NCBI GenBank assembly: GCA_036397395.1
Contig: DASWIZ010000001.1
Span: 1 to 16,569 of the forward strand
Reading direction: 5' to 3'
Length of the DNA stretch: 16,569 nt
Origin: DASRUP01 sp036397395
GTDB taxonomy: Bacteria; Patescibacteriota; Minisyncoccia; Minisyncoccales; UBA10102
Position numbers and translations under genes: made by a program
In this document: in pieces, positions 1-5,588 of the stretch
How positions within the stretch are numbered: position 1 is the first letter of the stretch
Layout: each line of letters starts with the position of its first letter
Notes under the pieces: model-generated
The model's database searches: none
What the model was told of the DNA's origin: nothing
The model's input: only the letters and a program-made list of their open reading frames with translations

Positions 1-655
1 CTCCGACTCGTTGTAGGCAATATGGTTTCAGGTACTATTTCACCGCCCTCACAGGGCTGCTTTTCACCTTTCCCTCACGGTACTGGTTCACTATCGGTGA
101 TATAAAGTATTTAGCCTTTCCCGGCAGACCGGGATGATTCCCACGGGACTTTCGTTTCCCGAGGTACTTAAGTAAAACAGCAAGGAGCACAAAGAAATTT
201 TCAAATACAGGGCTATTACCTTCTATGGCTCTTCTTTCCAGAAGATTCTTTTAAGATCTTTAATTTGGTACACTCCCTCGGACGAACACTACTCCAAACA
301 CCAGAACTAGTAGGTTTGGAGTAAAGCTCCCGACGCCATTTCCTTGCAACCCCAATTTTTTTCTTGCGAAAAAAATTGGTTTAGGCTCTTCCCCTTTCGC
401 TCGCCGCTACTAAGGGAATAAACATTCGTTCTCTTTTCCTCCGCTTACTGAGATGTTTCACTTCAGCGGGTACGCTCCCAGTTCTTGCGAACCGGGTCAT
501 TGCGCTTTCACGCAACGGGGTTTCCCCATTCGGACATCTCCGGATCAAAGGTTGCTAACCACCTCCCCGAAGCTTTTCGCAGGCACGCCACGTCCTTCAT
601 CGCCTTTATATCCCTAGGCATCCACCATTTGCCTCTAATTAATGCAATACCCTAG
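1..655 (-). rRNA. 23S ribosomal RNA, 5' portion (partial)
   Basis: The minus strand carries domain I of bacterial 23S rRNA. Recognisable stretches include GGTGGATGCC near the 5' end, GGCGATGAAGGACGTG, CCGAATGGGGAAACCC, AGTAGCGGCGAGCG and AACCAGTACCGTGAGGG. The molecule runs off the left edge at roughly E. coli position 540. The 5' end is estimated near 645-655 from alignment to the usual start and is not exact. A perfect 12-bp hairpin at 353-380 sits in a normally variable helix and looks like an expanded rRNA stem, not an intron. No intron is seen in the visible part. The gene is about 10.6 kb away from the 16S gene and has its own promoter. Confidence 0.96.
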
Positions 656-689
656 CTAGCAATTACTAATTGCTTGCTTCTTATGCAGT

Positions 690-698
690 TGTCAAAGT
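690..698 (-). promoter_or_regulatory. boxA-like element in the 23S leader
   Basis: The minus strand reads ACTTTGACA shortly before the 23S 5' end. The same nine bases occur in the 16S leader at 13676-13684. Bacterial rRNA leaders usually carry a boxA of similar form (CTTTGA-type) that binds the NusB/S10 antitermination complex. The assignment rests on position and on the shared sequence in two separate rRNA leaders. Confidence 0.5.
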
Positions 699-719
699 TC
701 GCGCATGGTTCGCGGTACT

Positions 720-743
720 AAAAAACCGCCTTTCAAAGCGGTT
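720..743 (-). terminator. terminator-like hairpin inside the 23S leader
   Basis: On the minus strand AACCGC and GCGGTT form a 6-bp stem followed directly by a run of six T. This has the shape of an intrinsic terminator, but it lies between the 23S promoter (830-858) and the 23S gene. Read-through would need antitermination, or the hairpin serves as an attenuator or processing signal. A comparable hairpin sits in the 16S leader. Confidence 0.6.
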
Positions 744-829
744 CCATTCAGGCCACAAAAAGTGGTGTCGTCTGACTAGCCGCTTTGTTTAAAATGGTTT
801 CTTCGCACGTTAATCATCATGCACTTACC

Positions 830-858
830 AGTATATCCCACCCAGAAAACGGTGTCAA
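830..858 (-). promoter_or_regulatory. sigma70-type promoter of the 23S rRNA gene
   Basis: TTGACA (853-858) and TATACT (830-835) are separated by exactly 17 nt on the minus strand. The promoter points at the 23S gene about 175 nt downstream. The -35 box is a perfect consensus and the -10 differs by one base. This is one of the two strongest promoters in the window; the other belongs to 16S. Confidence 0.8.
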
Positions 859-873
859 GGACACCAAAACCCC

Positions 874-910
874 CAATTTTCAAGCCCCAATTCCCAATCA
901 AATCCCAATT
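874..910 (-). repeat. 37-nt AT-rich dispersed repeat, copy 1
   Basis: This copy matches 10340-10376 at 33 of 37 positions, and all four differences are G/A transitions on the minus strand. Both copies lie directly upstream of stable-RNA genes: 23S here and tRNA-Ala at the other site. The core reads AATTGGGATTTGATTG. No coding potential is seen. Confidence 0.75.
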
Positions 911-922
911 TATTCCCGCCTT

Positions 923-955
923 AAAATAAAACCTGGCAGCCGGAAGGCTACCAGG
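923..955 (-). terminator. intrinsic terminator after the first hicBA pair
   Basis: CCTGGTAGCC and GGCTGCCAGG form a 10-bp stem (one T-G wobble) with a TTCC loop, followed by TTTTATTTT on the minus strand. It ends six bases after the hicA stop. Confidence 0.85.
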
Positions 956-960
956 AAGAG

Positions 961-1188
961 TTATCTAATTTCTATACTTGCACCGAACTCAACCATATCC
1001 TTAACAATCGCTCTGGCAAGTTCCCTCTTAATCCTGTTGTGTCTAGGAATAAGAGTTACCATCTCGCCACTCACTGTTTTCACTTTTGAATGTTTTGTTC
1101 CCCCATCAACCACAAAACCAGATTTTTCCGCAAGCCTTATAAGTTCCTCTCCCGAACAATCTGAAATACTAACTGTTAACTGCTTCAC
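961..1188 (-). CDS. hicA: HicA-like toxin (mRNA interferase fold)
   Basis: This 75-residue protein has the layout of a HicA toxin, which binds double-stranded RNA and cleaves mRNA when free of its antitoxin. Residues 14-29 (EELIRLAEKSGFVVDG) match the first helix and turn. The catalytic histidine is probably H33 in GGTKHSK, followed by a beta strand and PRHNRIKRELARAIVKDM, the usual C-terminal helix. The start is a GTG at 1188 without a ribosome-binding site. It overlaps the end of the upstream hicB by 20 nt, which suggests translational coupling. The antitoxin-first order is one known arrangement of hic loci. Sequence similarity is at family level only; toxicity is inferred. Confidence 0.75.
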   Translation of the reverse strand: MKQLTVSISDCSGEELIRLAEKSGFVVDGGTKHSKVKTVSGEMVTLIPRHNRIKRELARAIVKDMVEFGASIEIR

Positions 1189-1510
1189 GGAAACTTTCGA
1201 GTGTTAAATCTGTTTTTGATTTTACTTTTGGTAGAAGACCGCAAAACTCAGCAATTTGCATTGAGGCCGAGTATTCTGGCATATGAACGCGATATTCTTC
1301 TGGAATTTCAAAGTATGTATAAATAGCATCGTTTATGTTTGCCATTAATTCCGTAAAGTGATCCCCTTGGGTGTAGCATCTAGGAAAGTCTATAAGTTGA
1401 GCGACAAAACCGCCGTCTTCGGAACGAGTTACGGTAACAGTAAGTTTTTGAGGAAATAACGAAGCGAGTCTTTCTATTTCCTTTTTTTCTTCTTGAACAA
1501 GTTTTGCCAT
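1169..1510 (-). CDS. hicB: HicB-like antitoxin
   Basis: This 113-residue protein has the HicB fold: TVTRSEDGGFVAQLIDFPRC corresponds to the partial RNase H-like strand set, and GDHFTELMANINDAI is the following helix. HicB normally neutralises HicA and represses its own promoter. The reading frame can be extended to a TTG at 1546, but that TTG is the -35 box of the promoter, so the ATG at 1510 is chosen. The -10 box ends 6 nt before this ATG, so the mRNA is predicted to be leaderless. No separate DNA-binding domain is obvious at the C-terminus (LTLESFREAVNS). Confidence 0.75.
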   Translation of the reverse strand: MAKLVQEEKKEIERLASLFPQKLTVTVTRSEDGGFVAQLIDFPRCYTQGDHFTELMANINDAIYTYFEIPEEYRVHMPEYSASMQIAEFCGLLPKVKSKTDLTLESFREAVNS

Positions 1511-1607
1511 ATATATATTATCGTTTAAGAACCGGATATGTGTCAAATTTTAACGGCTAAATCGTAACATTCCATTAGCACGTTTTTGTTTAAAAATCAA
1601 CCTCCCC
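1508..1607 (-). repeat. duplicated promoter cassette, copy A
   Basis: The stretch from the hicB start codon to about 100 nt upstream resembles 4575-4673. Shared blocks include TTAGCCGTTAAAATTTGACA, the CGATAATATA -10 region and TTGATTTTTA farther upstream. Spacing is nearly the same in both copies. The downstream proteins are unrelated, so the repeat is regulatory and not a gene duplication. Confidence 0.7.
1517..1546 (-). promoter_or_regulatory. leaderless promoter of hicBA (copy A)
   Basis: TTGACA (1541-1546), an 18-nt spacer and GATAAT (1517-1522) precede the ATG by 6 nt. The whole cassette is duplicated in front of the gene starting at 4577, together with about 60 nt further upstream. 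Confidence 0.75.
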
Positions 1608-1677
1608 GAACCCCCGTCAAACCCATCACCACTCCAACCGCAATAATGATACTACCCACCAAAATCGTCTGGGTCAT
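1597..1677 (-). CDS. possible 26-residue hydrophobic peptide
   Basis: An ATG at 1677 opens a frame of 26 residues that is almost one continuous transmembrane segment (ILVGSIIIAVGVVMGLTG) and ends with RGG. It starts 37 nt downstream of the PD-(D/E)XK-like gene, on the same strand, and AAGGTG lies 5 nt before the ATG. It could be the last gene of that operon or a chance frame. It overlaps copy A of the promoter repeat by a few bases. Confidence is low because short hydrophobic frames arise easily. Confidence 0.3.
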   Translation of the reverse strand: MTQTILVGSIIIAVGVVMGLTGVRGG

Positions 1678-1714
1678 ACTTCACCTTATCAAAAACTCTC
1701 TCCAAAAACACCTA

Positions 1715-2194
1715 TTAGCCGAGTTGAAATTTTACCAATTGGAGAGCTTGAACAGCAGAGTTGAGTTGGCTATTGGTAATTAGTTGATCTTGGACCTCTT
1801 TGAGTATTTTTTCAAATGGGATCACCTCAACATTTTTCTTTTCGCGCAATTTTATGTAAGTTTCGCGGATATCGTTATTTCTATAAGCCATCTTTCCGCG
1901 AACCTCTATCATTCTATACTTGCTCCCCAAAATCTGGCAGACATTAGGCCTAACATCTAAAAATTTACTCTTGTGATAGTTCTTTGCTATCTCTTGGGGC
2001 GAATCAACATAATTAGCGAATCGATTGGCTACTTGTACTTCTATGTGCAGTCGTTCTAATACTTTTTTCCCATCTTCTGATAATTTCACCGCCAGAAAAT
2101 CGATCTCTTTATTGCGAGGCAACCGAATTGATTCCATCAAAAAATAGCCCTTCTGTTGATACCAATATTTAACTATTTCTTCTGCGGCATTCAT
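1715..2194 (-). CDS. PD-(D/E)XK-like nuclease-fold protein
   Basis: This 159-residue protein begins like archaeal Hjc and restriction-endonuclease-like proteins: an N-terminal helix with E5/E6 (AAEEIVKYWYQQKGY), then D32 in NKEIDFLAV, then HIEVQV with E52. In the classical motif the residue two after E52 is lysine; here it is Q54, so the catalytic centre is altered or belongs to an E-X-Q variant. The C-terminal half is helical and charged. It is the last clear member of a three-gene operon, 5 nt after the stop of the upstream gene. It might process nucleic acid or bind DNA without cutting. The family assignment rests on the motif pattern only. Confidence 0.5.
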   Translation of the reverse strand: MNAAEEIVKYWYQQKGYFLMESIRLPRNKEIDFLAVKLSEDGKKVLERLHIEVQVANRFANYVDSPQEIAKNYHKSKFLDVRPNVCQILGSKYRMIEVRGKMAYRNNDIRETYIKLREKKNVEVIPFEKILKEVQDQLITNSQLNSAVQALQLVKFQLG

Positions 2195-2199
2195 TAAGT

Positions 2200-2616
2200 T
2201 TATTCAACTACAGGCAGATAAACACAACGGCATCCATATTTATGAATGCATTCTTCGACGGGTATAGGATTTTTTTCTTGCGCTTCTCCAACTGTAAAAG
2301 CTTTATCATTCAAATTTTTGCATGCCTTACAAGAATCCGTAGTTGCAAGAATTTCAACTTTTTGGACGACATCTGAACTCGCATTACGCCTTAATTCTGC
2401 AGAATGAAATTGAAGTTTCATCTCATACCCGAGTCTTCGCATTTTACTATTATCCTTACCTTCTTTCTTCAAAAACTCCGCCATCTCATAGTAAGTCGTC
2501 CCAAGTCCCAAAAAATCATTTTCTTGCGAAAAGTTGTACAACTTTTCATTAAACCTTCCCCATTTTTCATCTGGATTTAACCTTCTTGGCATAGATAGAG
2601 TGAGTAAAAACCCCAT
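2200..2616 (-). CDS. hypothetical protein with C-terminal Cys cluster
   Basis: The protein has 138 residues from the ATG at 2616; an internal ATG at 2592 (MPRRLNPDEKW) is an equally possible start. Residues 17-80 are helical and charged. The C-terminus holds C96, C99, C123, C129 and C131 plus H125 (DSCKACKNLND and HKYGCRCVYLP). This pattern resembles the zinc-type tail of phage head-morphogenesis (Mu F / SPP1 gp7-like) proteins, in which CxxC is followed by a PxHxxCRC segment. No other phage gene is present, so this may be a free-standing derivative. It lies between the SHOCT and PD-(D/E)XK-like genes in one operon. Function unknown. Confidence 0.6.
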   Translation of the reverse strand: MGFLLTLSMPRRLNPDEKWGRFNEKLYNFSQENDFLGLGTTYYEMAEFLKKEGKDNSKMRRLGYEMKLQFHSAELRRNASSDVVQKVEILATTDSCKACKNLNDKAFTVGEAQEKNPIPVEECIHKYGCRCVYLPVVE

Positions 2617-2630
2617 TCATCACCACAAAA

Positions 2631-3059
2631 CTACAAACCCAACATCTCTTTTTTCTTTGCGTTAAATTCTTCTTCAGTGATTATTTTTCTGTCTAGCAAA
2701 CTTGCTAACTTTTCAATTTCATCTGCAACACTATTGTTCATGCCTCCTTGCTTTTGAGTAGATTGAAACTCTATTCGCTTTTGCTCAATTAACTCTGCTG
2801 CCTTTTCTGCATCTTTCTTTTTGAGAGCTTTTATAACCAAATTCCCAGCGCCTCCTTTGTTTACTATCTCAATATCCGCGGTCAAAACACCTCTAGAAAT
2901 ATTTACTTGCGCAACACTTTCGTATGGTAAATGCATCTTGACTCTTCTCCCAACAACTAAAGTTTCCCCATAAACCCCATCTTCCAAAATTTGGAGCTCT
3001 TGTTTCCAAGTATTTGATAATAAAGCACTCCCTTTTATAGTCATTAAAACTTTATTCAT
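2631..3059 (-). CDS. PH-like / SHOCT domain protein
   Basis: The protein has 142 residues. Residues 1-85 form a beta-rich region (MTIKGSALLSNTWKQELQIL, then GVYGETLVVGRRVKMHLPYESVA in sequence) that resembles bacterial PH-like domains. Residues 110-142 (ADEIEKLASLLDRKIITEEE, then FNAKKKEMLGL) match the SHOCT domain, a short C-terminal module that probably mediates oligomerisation. Such proteins are usually cytoplasmic or membrane-linked and uncharacterised. It is the first gene of an operon with the genes at 2200-2616 and 1715-2194 (gaps of 14 and 5 nt). A possible promoter places the -10 box 6 nt before the ATG. Confidence 0.75.
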   Translation of the reverse strand: MNKVLMTIKGSALLSNTWKQELQILEDGVYGETLVVGRRVKMHLPYESVAQVNISRGVLTADIEIVNKGGAGNLVIKALKKKDAEKAAELIEQKRIEFQSTQKQGGMNNSVADEIEKLASLLDRKIITEEEFNAKKKEMLGL

Positions 3060-3065
3060 ATTTTC

Positions 3066-3094
3066 ACCCTAATACAAAATCTGCAGGGTGGCAA
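3066..3094 (-). promoter_or_regulatory. possible leaderless promoter of the SHOCT operon
   Basis: TTGCCA (3089-3094), a 17-nt spacer and TAGGGT (3066-3071) precede the ATG at 3059 by 6 nt. The -10 is weak, but the distance matches other leaderless promoters in this window. The same stretch also resembles the weak terminator/promoter junction at 4703-4726, 5082-5106 and 5480-5504. Confidence 0.4.
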
Positions 3095-3103
3095 GTACAT
3101 TGT

Positions 3104-3313
3104 TTATAAATCTTCGGGTGTAAGGCCGGTATGCTTAGCGATGCGCGCGAGCATGCGCGGGCCGATTTCCTCGCGTTCGTGAAAGGCAAACGTATAATCG
3201 GGCCGGCCATCTTTTCCGAGTATTCTATGCGAGCCGCGCTGGCGCTTGATTTGCCAGCCGCGGGCTAAAAGCGCTTTGAGAACACGCGATGCCTTAACGG
3301 CGCGCCATTCCAT
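3104..3313 (-). CDS. hicA: HicA toxin
   Basis: This 69-residue protein is a clear HicA: VLKALLARGWQIKRQRGSH is the diagnostic N-terminal half, with the catalytic H29 in RGSHRI. It is followed by the strand YTFAFHEREEIGPRMLARIA and the C-terminal LTPEDL helix. HicA cleaves mRNA when its HicB partner is lost. The gene overlaps the upstream hicB by 20 nt and has no ribosome-binding site. Its GC content is visibly higher than that of the neighbouring genes (for example 3120-3300), which suggests that this pair arrived separately from the 961-1510 pair. Confidence 0.9.
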   Translation of the reverse strand: MEWRAVKASRVLKALLARGWQIKRQRGSHRILGKDGRPDYTFAFHEREEIGPRMLARIAKHTGLTPEDL

Positions 3314-3527
3314 AGTGGAATAATTGAGAAATCGATACGGGAGTACTCCCCCGTTCTACGGTATCGGCAAGCGTTCGGAGTGCAATGGCATAGACTTTGC
3401 GCTGCGCCTCGGTCTTTGTGGCGCCATACGCCATTACTCCCGAAAGTTTGGGAACCTCGGCAATCCAGCGTCCGTCAACTTCACGCTCAAATTCCACAAG
3501 AAAAGATTTTTTTGTTTTCTGTGCCAT
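3294..3527 (-). CDS. hicB: HicB antitoxin
   Basis: This 77-residue protein shows the HicB core: FLVEFEREVDGRWIAEVPKL followed by the helix ATKTEAQRKVYAIALRTLAD. It lacks a recognisable helix-turn-helix or ribbon-helix-helix tail and is short for the family. It should neutralise the HicA encoded immediately downstream. The ATG at 3527 lies 8 nt after a consensus TATAAT, so the transcript is probably leaderless. Confidence 0.88.
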   Translation of the reverse strand: MAQKTKKSFLVEFEREVDGRWIAEVPKLSGVMAYGATKTEAQRKVYAIALRTLADTVERGSTPVSISQLFHYGMARR

Positions 3528-3535
3528 ATATCCGT

Positions 3536-3564
3536 ATTATATACTCTCTAACCGCCCCGGTCAA
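3536..3564 (-). promoter_or_regulatory. leaderless promoter of the second hicBA pair
   Basis: TTGACC (3559-3564), a 17-nt spacer and TATAAT (3536-3541) precede the hicB ATG by 8 nt. Transcription would start at or next to the A of ATG, leaving no room for a ribosome-binding site. Confidence 0.75.
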
Positions 3565-3866
3565 ACACCCTAATACAAAAACCCGGACAGCTCGCTTTCT
3601 CCGCCAGATGGCGGTTTCGGCGAGGCAAGCAAGCCTCCATCACAATCAACTACTTGAATATTTCGACACCTATCGTATGTATCAAGTAACTACGCCAACC
3701 GATATATGATATGTTCCACTAAACTGACGATCGTCCATTTTGTGGAACAACAGCCTCTTAGTGTTGCAATCCTGACGGCCGTTCAATTTGCATCATGTCG
3801 TTACAAACCGCGATCGCGGTTTGCAACGATGTAGATTTACCAAACAAAAAACCGCCGGGCGACAAA
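3565..3866. other. gene-free stretch with two GATC-centred palindromes
   Basis: No convincing gene is seen here. At 3712-3749 an 8-bp inverted repeat (TGTTCCAC / GTGGAACA) surrounds the palindrome GACGATCGTC, and both share the centre 3730.5. At 3798-3829 a 32-bp palindrome with one mismatch is centred on GCGATCGC. A short CCGCC/GGCGG hairpin is present at 3600-3613. These could be operators, protein-binding sites or mobile miniature elements. Confidence 0.6.
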
Positions 3867-3898
3867 TGAAAAAATAAACCCCGCCCTTACCGGGCGGG
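3867..3898 (-). terminator. intrinsic terminator after the retropepsin-like gene
   Basis: CCCGCCC and GGGCGGG pair around GGTAA on the minus strand, followed by a T-rich tail (TTTATTTTTT). It lies about 40 nt after the stop at 3936. Confidence 0.85.
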
Positions 3899-3935
3899 AG
3901 CGTAACATGATAAAAAAAATCAAAGTAATTACTTC

Positions 3936-4364
3936 TCAAATCCCCTTGTCGTATGGTTCAATTTCGAACTTTCCCTCTCTATCATCAATCTTCACTAAAA
4001 ATTGATCGAAAAATCCTTTTCGCCCCAAAAGCCCAAAGTCAGAAGAAAGTTCATAAGTAAAAGCAACGTCTGCCTTACAATTAATATCTTGTATACTATA
4101 AGTAATTGGATGTATATATTCCACTAAAGTAGCATCTTTTTTCAGACCGAATGCTTCATCTCTATCTCCACTTTTCACATCCAGCCCCATCATTTCTCCA
4201 ATTTCAGCATCAAAAGCACAATCATCAGCTCCAGAATCAACCAAGCAAGGATAACTGAACGTTCCCACAGTTGGGCTTTCCAAATCTATCCAAATAAGCG
4301 GGCGGCCAATACCGATAGAACCATCTTGTAATATCTTACGAGTATATTCAAACTCTATAGCCAT
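3936..4364 (-). CDS. retropepsin-like aspartic protease (clan AA)
   Basis: This 142-residue protein has the single-domain layout of bacterial retropepsin-like proteases. The catalytic motif is D43-S44-G45 in CLVDSGADDCAFD, and the second conserved motif, hydrophobic-hydrophobic-Gly, is GLLGRKGFF at 111-119. Proteins of this clan act as dimers, one Asp per subunit. The substrate is unknown. It follows a short DUF5678-like gene by 6 nt and lacks its own ribosome-binding site, so the two are co-expressed. The pairing of a short DUF5678-type protein with such a protease resembles a toxin-antitoxin layout, but that is inference. Confidence 0.75.
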   Translation of the reverse strand: MAIEFEYTRKILQDGSIGIGRPLIWIDLESPTVGTFSYPCLVDSGADDCAFDAEIGEMMGLDVKSGDRDEAFGLKKDATLVEYIHPITYSIQDINCKADVAFTYELSSDFGLLGRKGFFDQFLVKIDDREGKFEIEPYDKGI

Positions 4365-4370
4365 ACTAAG

Positions 4371-4577
4371 CTAGCGAATCCCTATAAATTTAGAAATGCC
4401 GAGGCTTGCTTTAATAACACTTGGTTTTTCCACGCCCGCTTTCTTTGCTTGTGTTAACGCCTCAACTAATGTTTTGCCCTTCCCTACTATTTCGTTTCTT
4501 TCCTTATTCAAAACAAGCCAAAGATTTGACCCTTCATATGGAGCTATAAGTTTTGCGAGTATGTCTTGGTTGCTCAT
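4371..4577 (-). CDS. DUF5678-like small protein
   Basis: The 68-residue protein (MSNQDILAKLIAPYEGSNLW, then LVLNKERNEIVGKGKTLVEA) matches the DUF5678 pattern, a short beta-hairpin/helix unit with Y-x-G-x-W-V-like and V-G-x-G-x-T-x-x-E-A segments. The frame extends to a TTG at 4613, but that codon is the -35 box, so the ATG at 4577 is the start. The transcript is predicted to be leaderless, since the -10 box ends 6 nt upstream. It is the first gene of a pair with the retropepsin-like protein. Its function is unknown. Confidence 0.7.
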   Translation of the reverse strand: MSNQDILAKLIAPYEGSNLWLVLNKERNEIVGKGKTLVEALTQAKKAGVEKPSVIKASLGISKFIGIR

Positions 4578-4673
4578 ATGTATATTATCGTTTGAAACCC
4601 GTATCTGTGTCAAATTTTAACGGCTAAATAGTAATATTTCTAGCATATTTTGGGCTAAAAATCAATCCCCCGC
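4575..4673 (-). repeat. duplicated promoter cassette, copy B
   Basis: This is the partner of 1508-1607. It contains TTAGCCGTTAAAATTTGACA, an 18-nt spacer, GATAAT and an ATG 6 nt later. The similarity stops at the start codon. Confidence 0.7.
4584..4613 (-). promoter_or_regulatory. leaderless promoter of the DUF5678/retropepsin pair
   Basis: TTGACA (4608-4613), 18 nt and GATAAT (4584-4589) lie 6 nt before the ATG. Geometry is identical to the promoter at 1517-1546. Confidence 0.75.
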
Positions 4674-4702
4674 AATGATTCAATACCTTTGCATCACCCT
4701 CC

Positions 4703-4726
4703 CATACAAAACCTGGGGGCGGCAAG
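4703..4726 (-). terminator. weak terminator after the 4755-5054 gene
   Basis: CTTG and CAGG pair around a C-rich loop, followed by TTTTGTAT on the minus strand. Related copies lie at 3072-3094, 5082-5106 and 5480-5504. The stem is short (4-6 bp), so termination would be partial. Confidence 0.4.
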
Positions 4727-4754
4727 CAGAAAACAAGTCGCGTGCGAAGTAAGA

Positions 4755-5054
4755 TTAACGCGCTAGCAAGGCGAGCGCCTGGACAACATACAAGAAAAAT
4801 ATATAAGCAAATACTGGAAGGGGCACTAGGAAAGAAATCCAGTACTTCCCTCTTACACGAAGGCCAAGAATTTTGGACTTCCGATTCACCAGACTGTTAT
4901 CGGACGTAAATTTTGAGATAATCCAAAAAAGCAAAAGCAAAATTGCACAAGGAATAAGATAGATTTTCAAGGCAACCAGAAAACCAACAAGGATAACCAC
5001 TACAGCAGCAACCACAGAAGGTAGATAGCTACTCACAAGCTCAATGAAATACAT
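4755..5054 (-). CDS. small membrane protein, unknown function
   Basis: The protein has 99 residues with about three transmembrane segments: roughly 8-28 (SYLPSVVAAVVVILVGFLVA), 30-48 and 72-97. A basic stretch (NRKSKILGLRVRGK) links the last two and should be cytoplasmic. No known family is recognised. The -10 box (TAGAAT) ends 6 nt before the ATG, so the transcript should be leaderless. The upstream region is nearly identical in design to that of the next gene, 5147-5452, so the two may be regulated together. Confidence 0.65.
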   Translation of the reverse strand: MYFIELVSSYLPSVVAAVVVILVGFLVALKIYLIPCAILLLLFWIISKFTSDNSLVNRKSKILGLRVRGKYWISFLVPLPVFAYIFFLYVVQALALLAR

Positions 5055-5060
5055 TACTCT

Positions 5061-5089
5061 ATTCTACTACGATTTTCTTTTATACAAAA
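5061..5089 (-). promoter_or_regulatory. leaderless promoter, TTTTGT/TAGAAT type
   Basis: TTTTGT (5084-5089), a 17-nt spacer and TAGAAT (5061-5066) lie 6 nt before the ATG at 5054. The same boxes and spacing occur at 5459-5487, and TTTTGT with 17 nt also occurs at 10112-10140. Confidence 0.6.
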
Positions 5090-5106
5090 CCTGCGGGGCG
5101 GCAAGC
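5082..5106 (-). terminator. weak terminator overlapping the next promoter
   Basis: CTTGC and GCAGG form a 5-bp stem followed by TTTTGTAT on the minus strand, about 40 nt after the stop at 5147. The TTTTGT tail is also the -35 box of the promoter for the 5054 gene. Confidence 0.4.
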
Positions 5107-5146
5107 GTCAAAGTAGCCGTCTAGCGAATATACTTATAGCTTTTTT

Positions 5147-5452
5147 CTAAAAACCAATATAACTTAAGTATAGTGCATAACCCAACAAAGAAAACATTAG
5201 AGTTGCAAGCACCCATGCAACAAAAGGGATAAAAAACCTTGATTTTTTATCCCTGTATGCCCTAACTAAAAAATAGGTAGAGGCTATATAACTTCCAAAA
5301 AGAATGACTTGGTTTACAGGAGGTGGAAGGATTTCTAGGAGAAATGAAAATTTTGAGGTAGCTCCAGGCCATAGTAAAACATCACCAAATGGTATCAAAA
5401 GAAGAACTAAAGGAATCGCTGCAGTGATGGTAGAGAATAACCAGTACTTCAT
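5147..5452 (-). CDS. small membrane protein, unknown function
   Basis: The protein has 101 residues with three probable transmembrane segments: about 4-27 (WLFSTITAAIPLVLLLIPFG), 48-66 (VILFGSYIASTYFLVRA) and 74-98 (FIPFVAWVLATLMFSLLGYA). A short RDKKSRF loop after the second segment is probably cytoplasmic. No family is recognised. The ATG at 5452 lies 6 nt after TAGAAT, again predicting a leaderless transcript. Confidence 0.6.
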   Translation of the reverse strand: MKYWLFSTITAAIPLVLLLIPFGDVLLWPGATSKFSFLLEILPPPVNQVILFGSYIASTYFLVRAYRDKKSRFFIPFVAWVLATLMFSLLGYALYLSYIGF

Positions 5453-5458
5453 TCCCCT

Positions 5459-5487
5459 ATTCTACTACGAATTTATGGAATACAAAA
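5459..5487 (-). promoter_or_regulatory. leaderless promoter, TTTTGT/TAGAAT type
   Basis: TTTTGT (5482-5487), 17 nt and TAGAAT (5459-5464), 6 nt before the ATG at 5452. A weak hairpin (5480-5504) overlaps its -35 region, as at 5082-5106. Confidence 0.6.
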
Positions 5488-5512
5488 CCCGCCGGACGGC
5501 AAGTACAACAAT

Positions 5513-5556
5513 ACGCAAAACAAAACCTCGCCAGGTGCAGTCTTGTACCTGGCGGG
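5513..5556 (-). terminator. intrinsic terminator of the MscS-like gene
   Basis: An 11-position stem with one mismatch (CCCCGCCAGGT / ACCTGGCGAGG) is followed by TTTTGTTTTG on the minus strand. It is about 30 nt past the stop at 5589. Confidence 0.85.
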
Positions 5557-5588
5557 GCGAAAAAGCTGTAGTAATACTACAAGGCCTT

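Noticed and set aside
353..380. Intron or mobile insert in 23S at the AT-rich hairpin
   Set aside because: It is only 28 nt, forms a simple 12-bp stem, and lies in a variable helix; flanking rRNA sequence is continuous.
1511..1546. Longer hicB starting at the TTG at 1546
   Set aside because: This TTG is the -35 box TTGACA; the same applies to the TTG at 4613 before the DUF5678-like gene. The ATGs 36 nt downstream fit the leaderless promoter.
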